From: Erythrobacter sp.
Lineage (GTDB): Bacteria > Pseudomonadota > Alphaproteobacteria > Sphingomonadales > Sphingomonadaceae
Length of the DNA: 64,000 nt
Assembly: GCA_029937545.1 (NCBI GenBank)
Contig: JAPYPR010000005.1
Coordinates: 1-64,000 of the forward strand
Reading direction: 5' to 3'
The position numbers and the translations under genes are program-made. This document shows, piece by piece, positions 50,124 to 58,265 of the stretch. The notes below the pieces were generated by a model. It saw nothing but the letters and a program-made list of their open reading frames with translations. It had not been told where the DNA came from and did no database searches. The first letter of the stretch is position 1. Each line of letters begins with the position of its first letter.

Positions 50124-50800
50124 GCCTCGCCTGCGCGACATGCCCGGTACGCGATCGCGCGGCCTGTGCCGTGCTCGACGAAGCCGAACGTGACGAACTG
50201 GCGAAAGCGGGGCGCACGCGCAGGCTCGCGAAGGGCGAGACGCTGTTTTCGGCGGGCCTGAGCGATGCGGCCTGCGCCACGCTTGTCAGCGGTGCCCTGA
50301 AAATCACCTCGACGGACAGCGACGGTCGCGAACGGATCCTGTCGCTCGTGCACCCCAGCGGCTTTGTCGGCGAAATGTTCGGACCTTATGTCCAGCACGA
50401 TGTGGTTGCGCTGGGCGAAAGCGAGGTATGCGTGTTCTCCGGCCCGGCTTTCGAGCGGGCGATCGAGCGATACCCACGGCTCGGCACGGCGCTTTTGCGG
50501 CGCACGCAGGAGGATCTCTATGCCAGCCGCGAGTTGCTGTCGTTGACCGGCAATGCCTCGGCCGAACGCCGCGTCGCAGGCGCTATCCTGTCGCTAGCCC
50601 GATCTGCGAGCGATTCGCCCTGCCATCCGGCACGACGGTTCGACCTGCCGCTTTCACGAAGCGAGCTTGCCGACATGCTGGGCCTGACGATCGAAACCGT
50701 CAGCCGCACACTCACCCGCTTCGAACGCGCCGGAGCGATCCGGCGCGACGGAAAGCGCGGGATCGAATTGCTCGACCCCGCACTCCTACCCGATTTTTAA
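50120..50800 (+). CDS. fnrL: Fnr/FnrL-type oxygen-sensing regulator
   Basis: A 226-residue Crp/Fnr protein. N-terminal Cys5, Cys8 and Cys16 (CATCPVRDRAAC, CX2CX7C as in FnrL) and central Cys104 (SEVCVFSG) can hold an O2-labile [4Fe-4S] cluster. A cyclic-nucleotide-binding-like beta barrel and dimer helix follow. The recognition helix LGLTIETVSRTLTRFER has the E--SR pattern that reads TTGAT half-sites. A perfect FNR box lies 0.5 kb downstream in front of the next gene. Confidence 0.92.
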   Translation: MSLACATCPVRDRAACAVLDEAERDELAKAGRTRRLAKGETLFSAGLSDAACATLVSGALKITSTDSDGRERILSLVHPSGFVGEMFGPYVQHDVVALGESEVCVFSGPAFERAIERYPRLGTALLRRTQEDLYASRELLSLTGNASAERRVAGAILSLARSASDSPCHPARRFDLPLSRSELADMLGLTIETVSRTLTRFERAGAIRRDGKRGIELLDPALLPDF

Positions 50801-50806
50801 GTTCGA

Positions 50807-51232
50807 TCAGCGGACCAAGGCCGCAATCGACACGGTCGAAATACCCCAGCAGAAGATGATGACCGGGAGGATCAGCATCTGGACGCTCGCATCCTTGGCC
50901 GTGAGCCGCCCGGTCAGCGTGGCGATGCCGTCGCGGCGCAGCTTGGCGTAGCTCATCGGGCGCGAGGCGGTCTCGGGCACCAGCTTGGTCCAGATTGCGG
51001 GGACGCCGAAGCCGGCCACGACGAACAGCGTGAAGATGGCCATCGGGATGATCAGGCCGGGGGTCGATAGCCCCGTCGCCATCACGGCAAGGAACCCGAG
51101 GTAAAGTGCCACGGTCGCGGCGTAGAGGCCCTTGGGCAGCTCGAACGTACGATCGACCTCGTGGCGGTTCTTCGGTGCAGGAACGATGGCGGCCTGCCGG
51201 GCGACGAGTTCGCGAGTAAGATGCTTGGACAT
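50807..51232 (-). CDS. small membrane protein, predicted Fnr target
   Basis: A 141-residue protein with a hydrophilic N-terminus and three or four hydrophobic segments (GLYAATVALYLGFLAVMATG, LIIPMAIFTLFVVAGFGVPA, MLILPVIIFCWGISTVSIAAL). I do not recognise a named family. AAGGAG precedes the ATG. A perfect FNR box lies 51 bases upstream of the start, and fnrL is adjacent and convergent, so regulation by oxygen is likely. Confidence 0.78.
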   Translation of the reverse strand: MSKHLTRELVARQAAIVPAPKNRHEVDRTFELPKGLYAATVALYLGFLAVMATGLSTPGLIIPMAIFTLFVVAGFGVPAIWTKLVPETASRPMSYAKLRRDGIATLTGRLTAKDASVQMLILPVIIFCWGISTVSIAALVR

Positions 51233-51282
51233 GTTCGATCTCCTTGTTGGAGACTGTTTGCCCGAAGCCGGAGATCGTTTCC

Positions 51283-51296
51283 TTGATCGAGATCAA
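51283..51296 (-). promoter_or_regulatory. FNR box
   Basis: TTGATCGAGATCAA is a perfect match to the FNR consensus TTGAT-N4-ATCAA. It is centred about 57 bases upstream of the membrane-protein start codon and in the spacer behind moaE. Given the leader length, it could sit near -40 of the promoter, the position used for activation. Confidence 0.88.
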
Positions 51297-51306
51297 ACCA
51301 AGCGGA

Positions 51307-51774
51307 TTATTCCCAACGCGCGATATCCTCATGGTCGTGTCTGCGCGGCTCGATCCAGTGCCAGCCGTCGGCGCGCCTTTCGCGTTTCCACAACCACGCC
51401 GCGCTCTTGAGGTGGTCCATCAGATAGTCGGCAGCCGCAAAGGCGTCGCGGCGATGCCGGGCGGCGGTGGCGACGAGCACGATAGCCTCGCCCGGCGTCA
51501 TGACGCCGATGCGATGCCAGACCAGGGCTCCGTCGAGCGCGAATCGATCGCGGGCCGCTTCCGCCAGCTCTCGCATCCCGGGCAGCGTCAGCGGTTCGTA
51601 ATGCGACAGCTCGAGCGCGCGAACATCGCCGTCCGGCCTGACCTTGCCGAGAAAGGAGACGACACCGCCCGCCTCACCATTTGCGGCATTGAACGCGGCG
51701 AGCGCCTCGCCCACCGACAGGCCCTTGTCGAGCAGCCGGACGTCGAGCGGCGTGTCGATGGTGAGCCTAGCCAC
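51307..51774 (-). CDS. moaE: molybdopterin synthase catalytic subunit
   Basis: A 155-residue MoaE: GGVVSFLGKVRPDGDVRALELSHYEP near residue 37, then HRIGVMTPGEAIVLVATAARHR and the active-site Lys region DHLKSAAWLWKRE. It transfers sulfur from MoaD thiocarboxylate to precursor Z to make molybdopterin. The GTG start overlaps moaD by eight bases. Confidence 0.95.
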   Translation of the reverse strand: MARLTIDTPLDVRLLDKGLSVGEALAAFNAANGEAGGVVSFLGKVRPDGDVRALELSHYEPLTLPGMRELAEAARDRFALDGALVWHRIGVMTPGEAIVLVATAARHRRDAFAAADYLMDHLKSAAWLWKRERRADGWHWIEPRRHDHEDIARWE

Positions 51775-52009
51775 CGCTCACCGGTGGCAGCAGAGCGACC
51801 TCGTCGCCATCCTCGGCGTTCAGCCGGGTCTTGTCGGAAAGGACCTTGCCCGCGCAGGCCACATTGACGCGCTGTTCGCCCAATTGTTCGGCAACATCTG
51901 GTCCCACCGCCTCAAGCAGGCCGGACCAATCGAGCGGCCCCTCGACTTCCAGCAATTGCTTTCCGGCCAGATCGCGCAAAGGGCCGAGAAAGAGGATCGT
52001 CACGGTCAT
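51767..52009 (-). CDS. moaD: molybdopterin synthase sulfur-carrier subunit
   Basis: An 80-residue ubiquitin-like protein ending in the required double glycine (LLPPVSGG), which is adenylated and thiocarboxylated. The start MTVTILFLGPLRDLAG is typical of MoaD. It lies directly before moaE and three bases after the preceding gene, forming the two-subunit molybdopterin synthase. Confidence 0.95.
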   Translation of the reverse strand: MTVTILFLGPLRDLAGKQLLEVEGPLDWSGLLEAVGPDVAEQLGEQRVNVACAGKVLSDKTRLNAEDGDEVALLPPVSGG

Positions 52010-52012
52010 GCC

Positions 52013-52312
52013 TCAGGTCTCCAGATATTGCCCGGTGACGCCGGGCGCTTTGCTGAGATAGGCAACCGTCGCATCGAGCGCCGCGCCTTCGCCGGCCACC
52101 ATGTTCACCCTGCGCGGCGTATGCTTGCGCGCGAGGCCGGCGGTGACGGCCCGGCGCCACTCACGGTGCGTGTGATCTGCCGCCGGTACCGTGATGGCCA
52201 CATCGAGGCCGCCTTCGAGCTGCTGCTCGATATGGCTGAGCCAGTGCTGGTGGAACAGGCCCGCGGCGGCGAGGGGATCGTCGGGCAGGTCGTCCACCGC
52301 GATGCACTTCAT
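52013..52312 (-). CDS. short Rossmann-fold-like protein of unknown function
   Basis: A 99-residue protein (MKCIAVDDLPDDPLAAAGLF, then LDVAITVPAADHTHREWR and LARKHTPRRVNMVAGE). It resembles the C-terminal half of short-chain dehydrogenase/Rossmann proteins and lacks the N-terminal GxxxGxG dinucleotide motif. The ATG overlaps the folB stop (ATGA). Conserved position between folB and moaD suggests a housekeeping role, but none can be assigned. Confidence 0.75.
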   Translation of the reverse strand: MKCIAVDDLPDDPLAAAGLFHQHWLSHIEQQLEGGLDVAITVPAADHTHREWRRAVTAGLARKHTPRRVNMVAGEGAALDATVAYLSKAPGVTGQYLET

Positions 52313-52683
52313 TCGCGGCGCTCGCGGTGCAGCGTGATGCCGATCTTCTCGCCCGCCTCGGCGATGGCCAGCTTCACGATCTTGACTGTCACTGCTTCGA
52401 TGCGCCTGTCCTGCAGGAACAGGGTCTCGCACACATGGTCGGCGACCGCCTCGATCAGCTTGAAGTGCACGCCTTCGGGCAGCGCTTCGGAAGCGGCGAA
52501 TTTCAGATCCATGTAGTTCTTCGATTCGTCCAGCGAGGTGTCCGCATCGTAGTGGCGCAGCGGCTTCATACGGACATGGACGGTGAAGCGCAGCGGCTGC
52601 GGCTTGCCCGTCTCTTCGGAATAGATGCCGGTGAGCACGTCGTGCTCGAAGTCGGCCACTTCGAGGATCAGCGAATCGTCCAT
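52309..52683 (-). CDS. folB: dihydroneopterin aldolase
   Basis: A 124-residue tunnelling-fold enzyme of folate synthesis. LEVADFEHDVLTGIYSEETG carries the conserved substrate Glu, and FKLIEAVADHVCETLFLQDR plus VTVKIVKLAIAEAGEKIGI complete the fold. It converts dihydroneopterin to 6-hydroxymethyl-dihydropterin and glycolaldehyde. The start is at 52683; a longer frame to 52776 overlaps the upstream methyltransferase and is false. Confidence 0.9.
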   Translation of the reverse strand: MDDSLILEVADFEHDVLTGIYSEETGKPQPLRFTVHVRMKPLRHYDADTSLDESKNYMDLKFAASEALPEGVHFKLIEAVADHVCETLFLQDRRIEAVTVKIVKLAIAEAGEKIGITLHRERRE

Positions 52684-52693
52684 TCCCTGACCT

Positions 52694-53584
52694 CTAGCGC
52701 GGATTGGACCACCGCGCGAAGATCGCGGTGGGCAGGAGGCGGCCAGACGTGTCTTCCTGCACGGCGAGATCGCCATGCTCGACCATGCCGGGCAGGTCTG
52801 CGAAAACCTCCTGTAGGAGCCCGCCGAGCGCGAGGCTGCTCATGCGCACCGCGTAAACGGTGAGGAAGAGGAACCTGCTGTCGCCATCCAGCAACTGGCG
52901 GCAATCGGAGATGAGATCGGGCAGGCCCTGCTCCAGCCGCCACACCTCGCCATCGGGTCCGCGCCCGAATTTGGGCGGGTCGAGGATGATCCCGTCGTAG
53001 CGTCGCCCGCGTCGCACCTCGCGCGCGGCATATTTCATCGCATCCTCGACCAGCCAGCGGATTGGGCGATCGTCCAACCCAGCCAGAGCCGCGTTCTCGC
53101 GCGCCTGGGCGACGGACTTCTTGCTCGCATCGACATGGGTGACGCGACCGTATGTGCTCAGCGCCTGCGTGCCGACGCCGGTATAGCCGAACAGATTCAT
53201 CGTCTCGGCGTCGCGCGTCTCTCCGAGTTGTTTGCCCATCCAGTCCCACACGGGTGCCATGTCGGGGAAGAAGCCGAGATGGCGGAAGGGCGTGCATTGC
53301 GCAGTGAAGCGCGCCTCCTCGCCCCAGCCCAACTCCCAGCCGCTTTCCGGCACGTTTTTCGAATACTGCCAGCGGCCACCCCCGTCCTCGTCGCTGCCGG
53401 GGACGAACTCGCCATGCGCATTCCAATCGTCGAGGCGCGGCGTCCACATCGCCTGCGGTTCGGGGCGGATGAAGCGGTAGGGTCCGTATTCCTCGAACTT
53501 GCGACCATGGCCGCTGTCGAGCAGGCGGTAGGCATCCCAGCCCTCCCCCACCATCAGCACGGGATCGCGGCACAGTTCGGCCAT
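52694..53584 (-). CDS. class I SAM-dependent methyltransferase (RlmI-like)
   Basis: A 296-residue methyltransferase of the COG1092 type. SAM motif I is MNLFGYTGVGTQALSTYG followed by VTHVDASKKSV, and the catalytic-loop motif IILDPPKFGRGPDGE has the DPPKF typical of RlmI/RlmK rRNA cytosine methyltransferases. The N-terminal PUA domain of RlmI is absent. The ATG shares a base with the thrC stop (TGATG); the frame to 53842 is false. Confidence 0.88.
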   Translation of the reverse strand: MAELCRDPVLMVGEGWDAYRLLDSGHGRKFEEYGPYRFIRPEPQAMWTPRLDDWNAHGEFVPGSDEDGGGRWQYSKNVPESGWELGWGEEARFTAQCTPFRHLGFFPDMAPVWDWMGKQLGETRDAETMNLFGYTGVGTQALSTYGRVTHVDASKKSVAQARENAALAGLDDRPIRWLVEDAMKYAAREVRRGRRYDGIILDPPKFGRGPDGEVWRLEQGLPDLISDCRQLLDGDSRFLFLTVYAVRMSSLALGGLLQEVFADLPGMVEHGDLAVQEDTSGRLLPTAIFARWSNPR

Positions 53585-54975
53585 CAGGCGGCGTGCTCGA
53601 GAATATGGTCGCGCACTGCTTCGTAGGTGCCGGGCAGCTCCGTATAGGCTTCTTCGCGGGCGAACAGGTCGCCGACGCGGTTGGGAAGCGCGGGCCGAAG
53701 ACCCGTCGCCCGTTCGACCGCGTCGCGGAACTTGGCCGGATGAGCCGTCGCCAGCGTCACGATCGGGACCTGCGACGGGAGTGCGGCGTGACGCGCGGCG
53801 TGAAGGCCGATGGCGGTATGGGGATCGATGATCTCGCCCCAATTCTCGTGAGCATGGCGGATCGATGCCGCCGTTTCGTCCTCATCGACCCGAGCGCTGG
53901 CAAACAGGCCCGCGGCCCCCTCTCGCTGGGCGTTGCTTAGCATCATTGCACGGCTGCCTTCGAACCCGCGCATTTGTTCTCCGAGTGCAACCCCGTCGCG
54001 CCCGCCGACGTCGAACAGCAGGCGCTCGAAGTTCGAACTCACCTGGATGTCCATGCTCGGTGCAGCAGTGGGAGTGACGCTGCCCGCGGAATAATCCCCG
54101 CTGCTGAGCGCGCGGTGAAGGATGTCGTTGACGTTGGTAGCGACGATGAGCCGATCGATCGGCAAGCCCATTCGCGCGGCGACATGGCCGGCGAAGACGT
54201 CGCCGAAATTGCCGGTAGGCACGCTGAATGCGAGCTTGCGGTCGGGCCCGCCCAATTGCAGCGAGGCGGCGAAGTAATAGACCACCTGCGCCATCAGCCG
54301 CGCCCAGTTGATCGAATTGACCGCCCCGATGCGGTGCCGCGCGGTGACGCTCTCGTCGGCAAAGATGCGTTTCACCATCGCCTGCGCGTCGTCGAAACTG
54401 CCCTCGATAGCGATATTGTGGACATTCGGCGCGCGCACCGTGGTCATCTGGCGGCGCTGGACGTCGCTCACCCGGCCCTTGGGGTGGAGCATGAAGATTT
54501 CGACATTGTCGCGCCCCGCCACGGCATCGATGGCGGCGCTGCCGGTGTCCCCGCTGGTTGCGCCGACGATGGTCAGGCGGCTGTCTTCGCGCGCGAGGAA
54601 CTCTTCGAACAGCAGGCCGAGCAATTGCAGCGCGACATCCTTGAAGGCGAGCGTCGGGCCATGGAACAGTTCGAGCAGCCATTGCTGCTCGTCCAGCTGG
54701 ACCAGCGGCGTAACGGCGGTGTGGGCGAAGCGGCTGTAGGCCTCCCCGGTCAGTTCGCGCAGGCGGGCCGGCGTCAGGCTGTCGCCGACGAAGGGTGCCA
54801 TCACCCGCGCCGCCAGCTCGGCATAGGGCAGGCCGCGCATATCGCGGATTTCGTCCATGCCGAATTGCGGCCAGCTGTCCGGCACGTAAAGCCCGCCGTC
54901 GGAAGCGAGACCGGCAAGCGTGACCTCGGCGAAATCGAGCGCAGGGGCGCTGCCACGGGTGGAGACGTATTTCAT
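53584..54975 (-). CDS. thrC: threonine synthase
   Basis: A 463-residue PLP enzyme that converts O-phosphohomoserine to threonine. The PLP-binding Lys is in LFHGPTLAFKDVALQLLG, and GATSGDTGSAAIDAVAGRDN plus FSVPTGNFGDVFAGHVA bind the cofactor phosphate. The start MKYVSTRGSAPALDFAE is the usual thrC N-terminus. thrC after surf1 in the cta cluster is a common alphaproteobacterial order. Confidence 0.96.
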   Translation of the reverse strand: MKYVSTRGSAPALDFAEVTLAGLASDGGLYVPDSWPQFGMDEIRDMRGLPYAELAARVMAPFVGDSLTPARLRELTGEAYSRFAHTAVTPLVQLDEQQWLLELFHGPTLAFKDVALQLLGLLFEEFLAREDSRLTIVGATSGDTGSAAIDAVAGRDNVEIFMLHPKGRVSDVQRRQMTTVRAPNVHNIAIEGSFDDAQAMVKRIFADESVTARHRIGAVNSINWARLMAQVVYYFAASLQLGGPDRKLAFSVPTGNFGDVFAGHVAARMGLPIDRLIVATNVNDILHRALSSGDYSAGSVTPTAAPSMDIQVSSNFERLLFDVGGRDGVALGEQMRGFEGSRAMMLSNAQREGAAGLFASARVDEDETAASIRHAHENWGEIIDPHTAIGLHAARHAALPSQVPIVTLATAHPAKFRDAVERATGLRPALPNRVGDLFAREEAYTELPGTYEAVRDHILEHAA

Positions 54976-55025
54976 CGGAACACGCGGTTAGCGGGGGCGG
55001 CACGCGCGGGCAAGCAAGGCGGCCT

Positions 55026-55661
55026 TTAGCCTGCGTTAGCGTCCCTGCCCCGGCGTCGCAGAACGAGGATATAGATGACCAGCGCCGTCAGCGCGAAGAA
55101 GAACCACTGACCGGCGTAGCCCCAGGACGTGTTCTCATACTCCTCGGGCCGTGACGGCGCCGAAGGAAGCAGCCCTGCCTTGGGCGTATCGGCGACGATC
55201 ATCAGCGGCCGTTCGGGGCTTTGAAAGGTCAGCCGCTCCCAGAATCCGCGCTCGTCCGGTGCAAGAACTGCGACGCCCTCGACCTCTCCGCCCGTCCATT
55301 GCGCCACCGCGTCAGGCCTTTCAGCCACCCCGATCTGGGCCTGGAATGGGCGACCCGAAGACGACAGGCAAGTAGCGATCTGCTTCCAGCCGGTCCGCCC
55401 CGAAGCATCCCGGCCGCCGGCGACCTGCATATCGACGACTTCGGCGCAAGTCGCGCTCAGTCGGCGATAGAGCAAAGCTTCGCTCTGCGGGTCAGCGAAT
55501 GGATAATCCGCGACCGGCATGGAGGGACGGTCGATCATGGATTGCTTCAGCTGGTCCCGCTCCGCCGCGCGGTCGAGCTGCCAGAAGCCAAGCGCGATCA
55601 TTGTCGCGATTGCTGCCACGACGACGATTGTCGGGATGATAGGGATGGTCCGCGTCGTCAT
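55026..55661 (-). CDS. surf1: SURF1-family cytochrome c oxidase assembly protein
   Basis: A 211-residue protein with two transmembrane helices, one at each end (IPTIVVVAAIATMIALGFWQ and GQWFFFALTALVIYILVL), around a periplasmic domain containing GFWQLDRAAER, TGWKQIATC and NTSWGYAGQWF. SURF1/Shy1 assists haem a insertion into oxidase subunit I. The ATG at 55661 is preferred over 55697. Confidence 0.9.
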   Translation of the reverse strand: MTTRTIPIIPTIVVVAAIATMIALGFWQLDRAAERDQLKQSMIDRPSMPVADYPFADPQSEALLYRRLSATCAEVVDMQVAGGRDASGRTGWKQIATCLSSSGRPFQAQIGVAERPDAVAQWTGGEVEGVAVLAPDERGFWERLTFQSPERPLMIVADTPKAGLLPSAPSRPEEYENTSWGYAGQWFFFALTALVIYILVLRRRGRDANAG

Positions 55662-55739
55662 CTCATGCGTCCGATGCGAGAAGGGCAGCCGCGGCATGGC
55701 CGGGCTGCCCCTCGCTTGTTTCTGTTCTGCCTAATGGCA

Positions 55740-56561
55740 TCAGTGGACGGCAGCGCCCCAGCCGCCCCAGACGTAGACGACGACGAACAGGAACAGCCAC
55801 ACCACGTCGACGAAGTGCCAGTACCACGCCGCCGCTTCGAAGCCGAAATGCTGGCGCGGGGTGAAGTGGCCCTTGTAGGTGCGCACGAGGCAGACGATCA
55901 GGAAGATCGTCCCGATCAGCACGTGGAAGCCGTGGAAGCCCGTCGCCATGTAGAAGGCCGAGCTGTAGGTGTTGCCGCCGAATGCGAACGGAGCAACCGC
56001 ATATTCGTAGGCCTGGATGGCGGTGAAGACCGCGCCGAGCAGAATCGTCGCCCACAGGCCCTTCTTCAGGCCCTCGCGATCGCCATTGATCAGCGAGTGG
56101 TGGGCCCAAGTAACCGTGGTGCCGGAGCACAGTAGGATCAGCGTGTTGAGCAACGGCAAGCTGAATGGATCGATGACATACTCGATCGCGGCAGGCGGGA
56201 AAGTCCCGCCGATGACTTCGGAAATTTCCGACGGGAACAGGGCGAAATCGAACCAGCTCCAGAACCAGCCGACGAAGAACATGACCTCCGAGGCGATGAA
56301 CAGGATCATCCCGTAACGCATGTGCAACTGCACGACCGGCGTGTGGTCGCCGCGCTCGGCTTCCTTCACGATGTTGGAGAACCAGGCGAAGAACGTCGCG
56401 ATCAGGCCGGCGATGCCGAGGCCGAGCACGAGGTGACCACTGGCCAGCTCGTGCATGAACAGCACCATGCCGCTGGTGAAGGTGAGCGCCGACAGCGAGC
56501 CGAGGAAGGGCCAGATATCGGGTTCGAGAATGTGATATTCGTGATTGACGTTGCCAGCCAT
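55740..56561 (-). CDS. ctaE: cytochrome c oxidase subunit III
   Basis: A 273-residue protein with seven helices. It starts with AGNVNHEYHILEPDIWPFLG and has FVGWFWSWFDFALFPSEI (conserved acidic residue), NTLILLCSGTTVTWAHHSLI and the terminal WYWHFVDVVWLFLFVVVYVW. Subunit III stabilises the aa3 oxidase and its proton uptake. The usual DUF983 gene between ctaE and surf1 is missing here. Confidence 0.96.
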   Translation of the reverse strand: MAGNVNHEYHILEPDIWPFLGSLSALTFTSGMVLFMHELASGHLVLGLGIAGLIATFFAWFSNIVKEAERGDHTPVVQLHMRYGMILFIASEVMFFVGWFWSWFDFALFPSEISEVIGGTFPPAAIEYVIDPFSLPLLNTLILLCSGTTVTWAHHSLINGDREGLKKGLWATILLGAVFTAIQAYEYAVAPFAFGGNTYSSAFYMATGFHGFHVLIGTIFLIVCLVRTYKGHFTPRQHFGFEAAAWYWHFVDVVWLFLFVVVYVWGGWGAAVH

Positions 56562-56628
56562 GTGTCCCTGGTCCTGTATTCGCTATGCGCGCCTGCCCTT
56601 AAAGCGCCGAGGCGCGCGGGTCTAGGCC

Positions 56629-57201
56629 CTAGTCGACAGATTCTATCGCCCGGTGGAAAGTGTAGGACAAGGTGATCTGCTCCACCCCATCCATGTTCGG
56701 ATCGTCCAGCGCCTTCGGATCGACGAAATAGAGCACGGGCATCCGCACCTGCTCCCCGGGCTGCAAGGTCTGCTCGGTAAAGCAGAAGCACTGAATCTTG
56801 TTGAAATAAGCCCCGGCCTGTTCCGGTTCGACATTGAAGGTCGCGGTGCCGGTGATCGGCTGGTCCGAATTGTTGGTGGCGAGATAGATCGCCATATCGC
56901 GCTGGCCGATCGTGACCGTGTCGGTCGGTTGCTCCGGCCGGAAACTCCACGGCACGTCGCGAGCCGTCGAGGCGTCGAAACGCACCGAGATCGTCCGCCC
57001 GCCGGCCGCCGCGCCGAGGCGCTCTGCGGTAGCCGCTTCGCTCTCGCTGGCGCGCTGGGTCGTGCCGCCGAAACCGGTAACCTGGCAGAACAGCTCGTAA
57101 AGCGGCACGGCGGCATAGCCGAGGCCGAGCATTGCCAGCGCGCCGCCGAATGCCAGCAGCGCCGTACGGGTCTTGCGGGTTTCGAGCGTGGCGGTGGTCA
57201 C
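56629..57201 (-). CDS. ctaG: cytochrome c oxidase assembly protein CtaG (Cox11)
   Basis: A 190-residue membrane-anchored copper chaperone for the CuB centre of subunit I. One N-terminal helix (TALLAFGGALAMLGLGYAA) is followed by PLYELFCQVTGFGGTTQ and the periplasmic domain with KIQCFCFTEQTLQPGEQVRM, whose CFCF cysteines bind Cu(I). It lies between ctaE and a 39-residue ORF. Confidence 0.95.
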   Translation of the reverse strand: MTTATLETRKTRTALLAFGGALAMLGLGYAAVPLYELFCQVTGFGGTTQRASESEAATAERLGAAAGGRTISVRFDASTARDVPWSFRPEQPTDTVTIGQRDMAIYLATNNSDQPITGTATFNVEPEQAGAYFNKIQCFCFTEQTLQPGEQVRMPVLYFVDPKALDDPNMDGVEQITLSYTFHRAIESVD

Positions 57202-57208
57202 GATATCC

Positions 57209-57328
57209 TCACATCCGGGCGATAGTGATGAAATAGAAGAGCGCGGCCATGAACAGCAGGATCCCGCCGAGCACGAGGTTCCGGCTCTTCTGGCGACGCT
57301 TGAATTCGGCTTCTTCTTCGGGGGTCAT
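57209..57328 (-). CDS. 39-residue single-helix protein of the cta operon (CoxF-like)
   Basis: A charged N-terminus ([17 protein letters not shown]) precedes one hydrophobic helix ([20 protein letters not shown]) and ends RM. The ATG overlaps the ctaB stop by four bases (ATGA), and ctaG starts seven bases after its stop, so it is firmly embedded in the operon. Short ORFs at this position are common in alphaproteobacteria (sometimes called CoxF). The function is unknown; assembly or stability of the oxidase is likely. Confidence 0.85.
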   Translation of the reverse strand: MTPEEEAEFKRRQKSRNLVLGGILLFMAALFYFITIARM

Positions 57329-58257
57329 GTCAGCATTCCGTTATAGGCAAGTACCCGGTCCACCACGAGCACCGCGAACAGCGCGAAGAGGTAGACGATG
57401 GAGAACGCGAACAGGCGCTTCTCCGGCTTCATCGTGTCGTCGGCCTGCTTTTCGCGGAATGCGACCGGGATCGAAAGCGCAAGGAATGCAAGCGACAGCG
57501 CGAGCGCTGCAACGCCGTAGATCGGCCCGGTACCGCCGATGAACCACGGCGTGGCCGCAAGCGGAACGAGCAGCACGGAATAGACGAGGATCTGGCGCCG
57601 GGTCGATTTTTCACCGCGGACATTGGGCATCATCGGGATGCCGACATTCTCGTAATCGGTCTTCACGAACAGCGCGAGCGCCCAGAAATGCGGCGGGGTC
57701 CACATGAAGATGATCGCAAACAGCAGCACCGGCATCAGCGTGATGTCGCCGGTCACCGCGACCCAGCCGATCATCGGCGGGAAGGCCCCCGCCCCGCCAC
57801 CGATCACGATGTTCTGCGGCGTGCGCGGCTTCAGCCACATGGTGTAGATGACCGCATAATAGAGGATGGCCACTGCAAGGATGATCGCGGCCAGCCAGTG
57901 GATTGCGACGCCCATGATGAGGACCGAGGCAACCGACATCACGATGCCGAAGTCGCGCGCATCCTCGCGCCGCATGCGTCCGGTCGGCAAGGGACGCTGG
58001 GCAGTGCGCTTCATCCCGCGATCGATGTCCGCTTCCCACCACTGATTGAGCACGGCCGAACCGCCTGCCCCCATCGCAATGCACAGGATAGCGGTGAAGT
58101 CGAGAATCGGATTGATGCTGCCCGGCGCGGCGAGCAGGCCGCACAGGCCGGTGAAGATCACCAGCGTCATCACGCGCGGTTTGGTCAGCGCAAAGAAATC
58201 GCGCCATTCCGCGGGGAGCTGGGTGGTGGTTGCCTGGGTCATTGGATGGTCGACCAT
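57325..58257 (-). CDS. ctaB: protohaem IX farnesyltransferase (haem O synthase)
   Basis: A 310-residue UbiA-superfamily membrane prenyltransferase with about nine helices. [19 protein letters not shown] starts the family block, [20 protein letters not shown] is the first Asp-rich motif and [19 protein letters not shown] the second. It farnesylates haem b to haem O for the aa3 oxidase. The GTG/ATG choice is uncertain, and 58242 is an alternative start. An unrelated hydrolase gene separates it from ctaD. Confidence 0.95.
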   Translation of the reverse strand: MVDHPMTQATTTQLPAEWRDFFALTKPRVMTLVIFTGLCGLLAAPGSINPILDFTAILCIAMGAGGSAVLNQWWEADIDRGMKRTAQRPLPTGRMRREDARDFGIVMSVASVLIMGVAIHWLAAIILAVAILYYAVIYTMWLKPRTPQNIVIGGGAGAFPPMIGWVAVTGDITLMPVLLFAIIFMWTPPHFWALALFVKTDYENVGIPMMPNVRGEKSTRRQILVYSVLLVPLAATPWFIGGTGPIYGVAALALSLAFLALSIPVAFREKQADDTMKPEKRLFAFSIVYLFALFAVLVVDRVLAYNGMLT

Positions 58258-58265
58258 ATAGGGGC

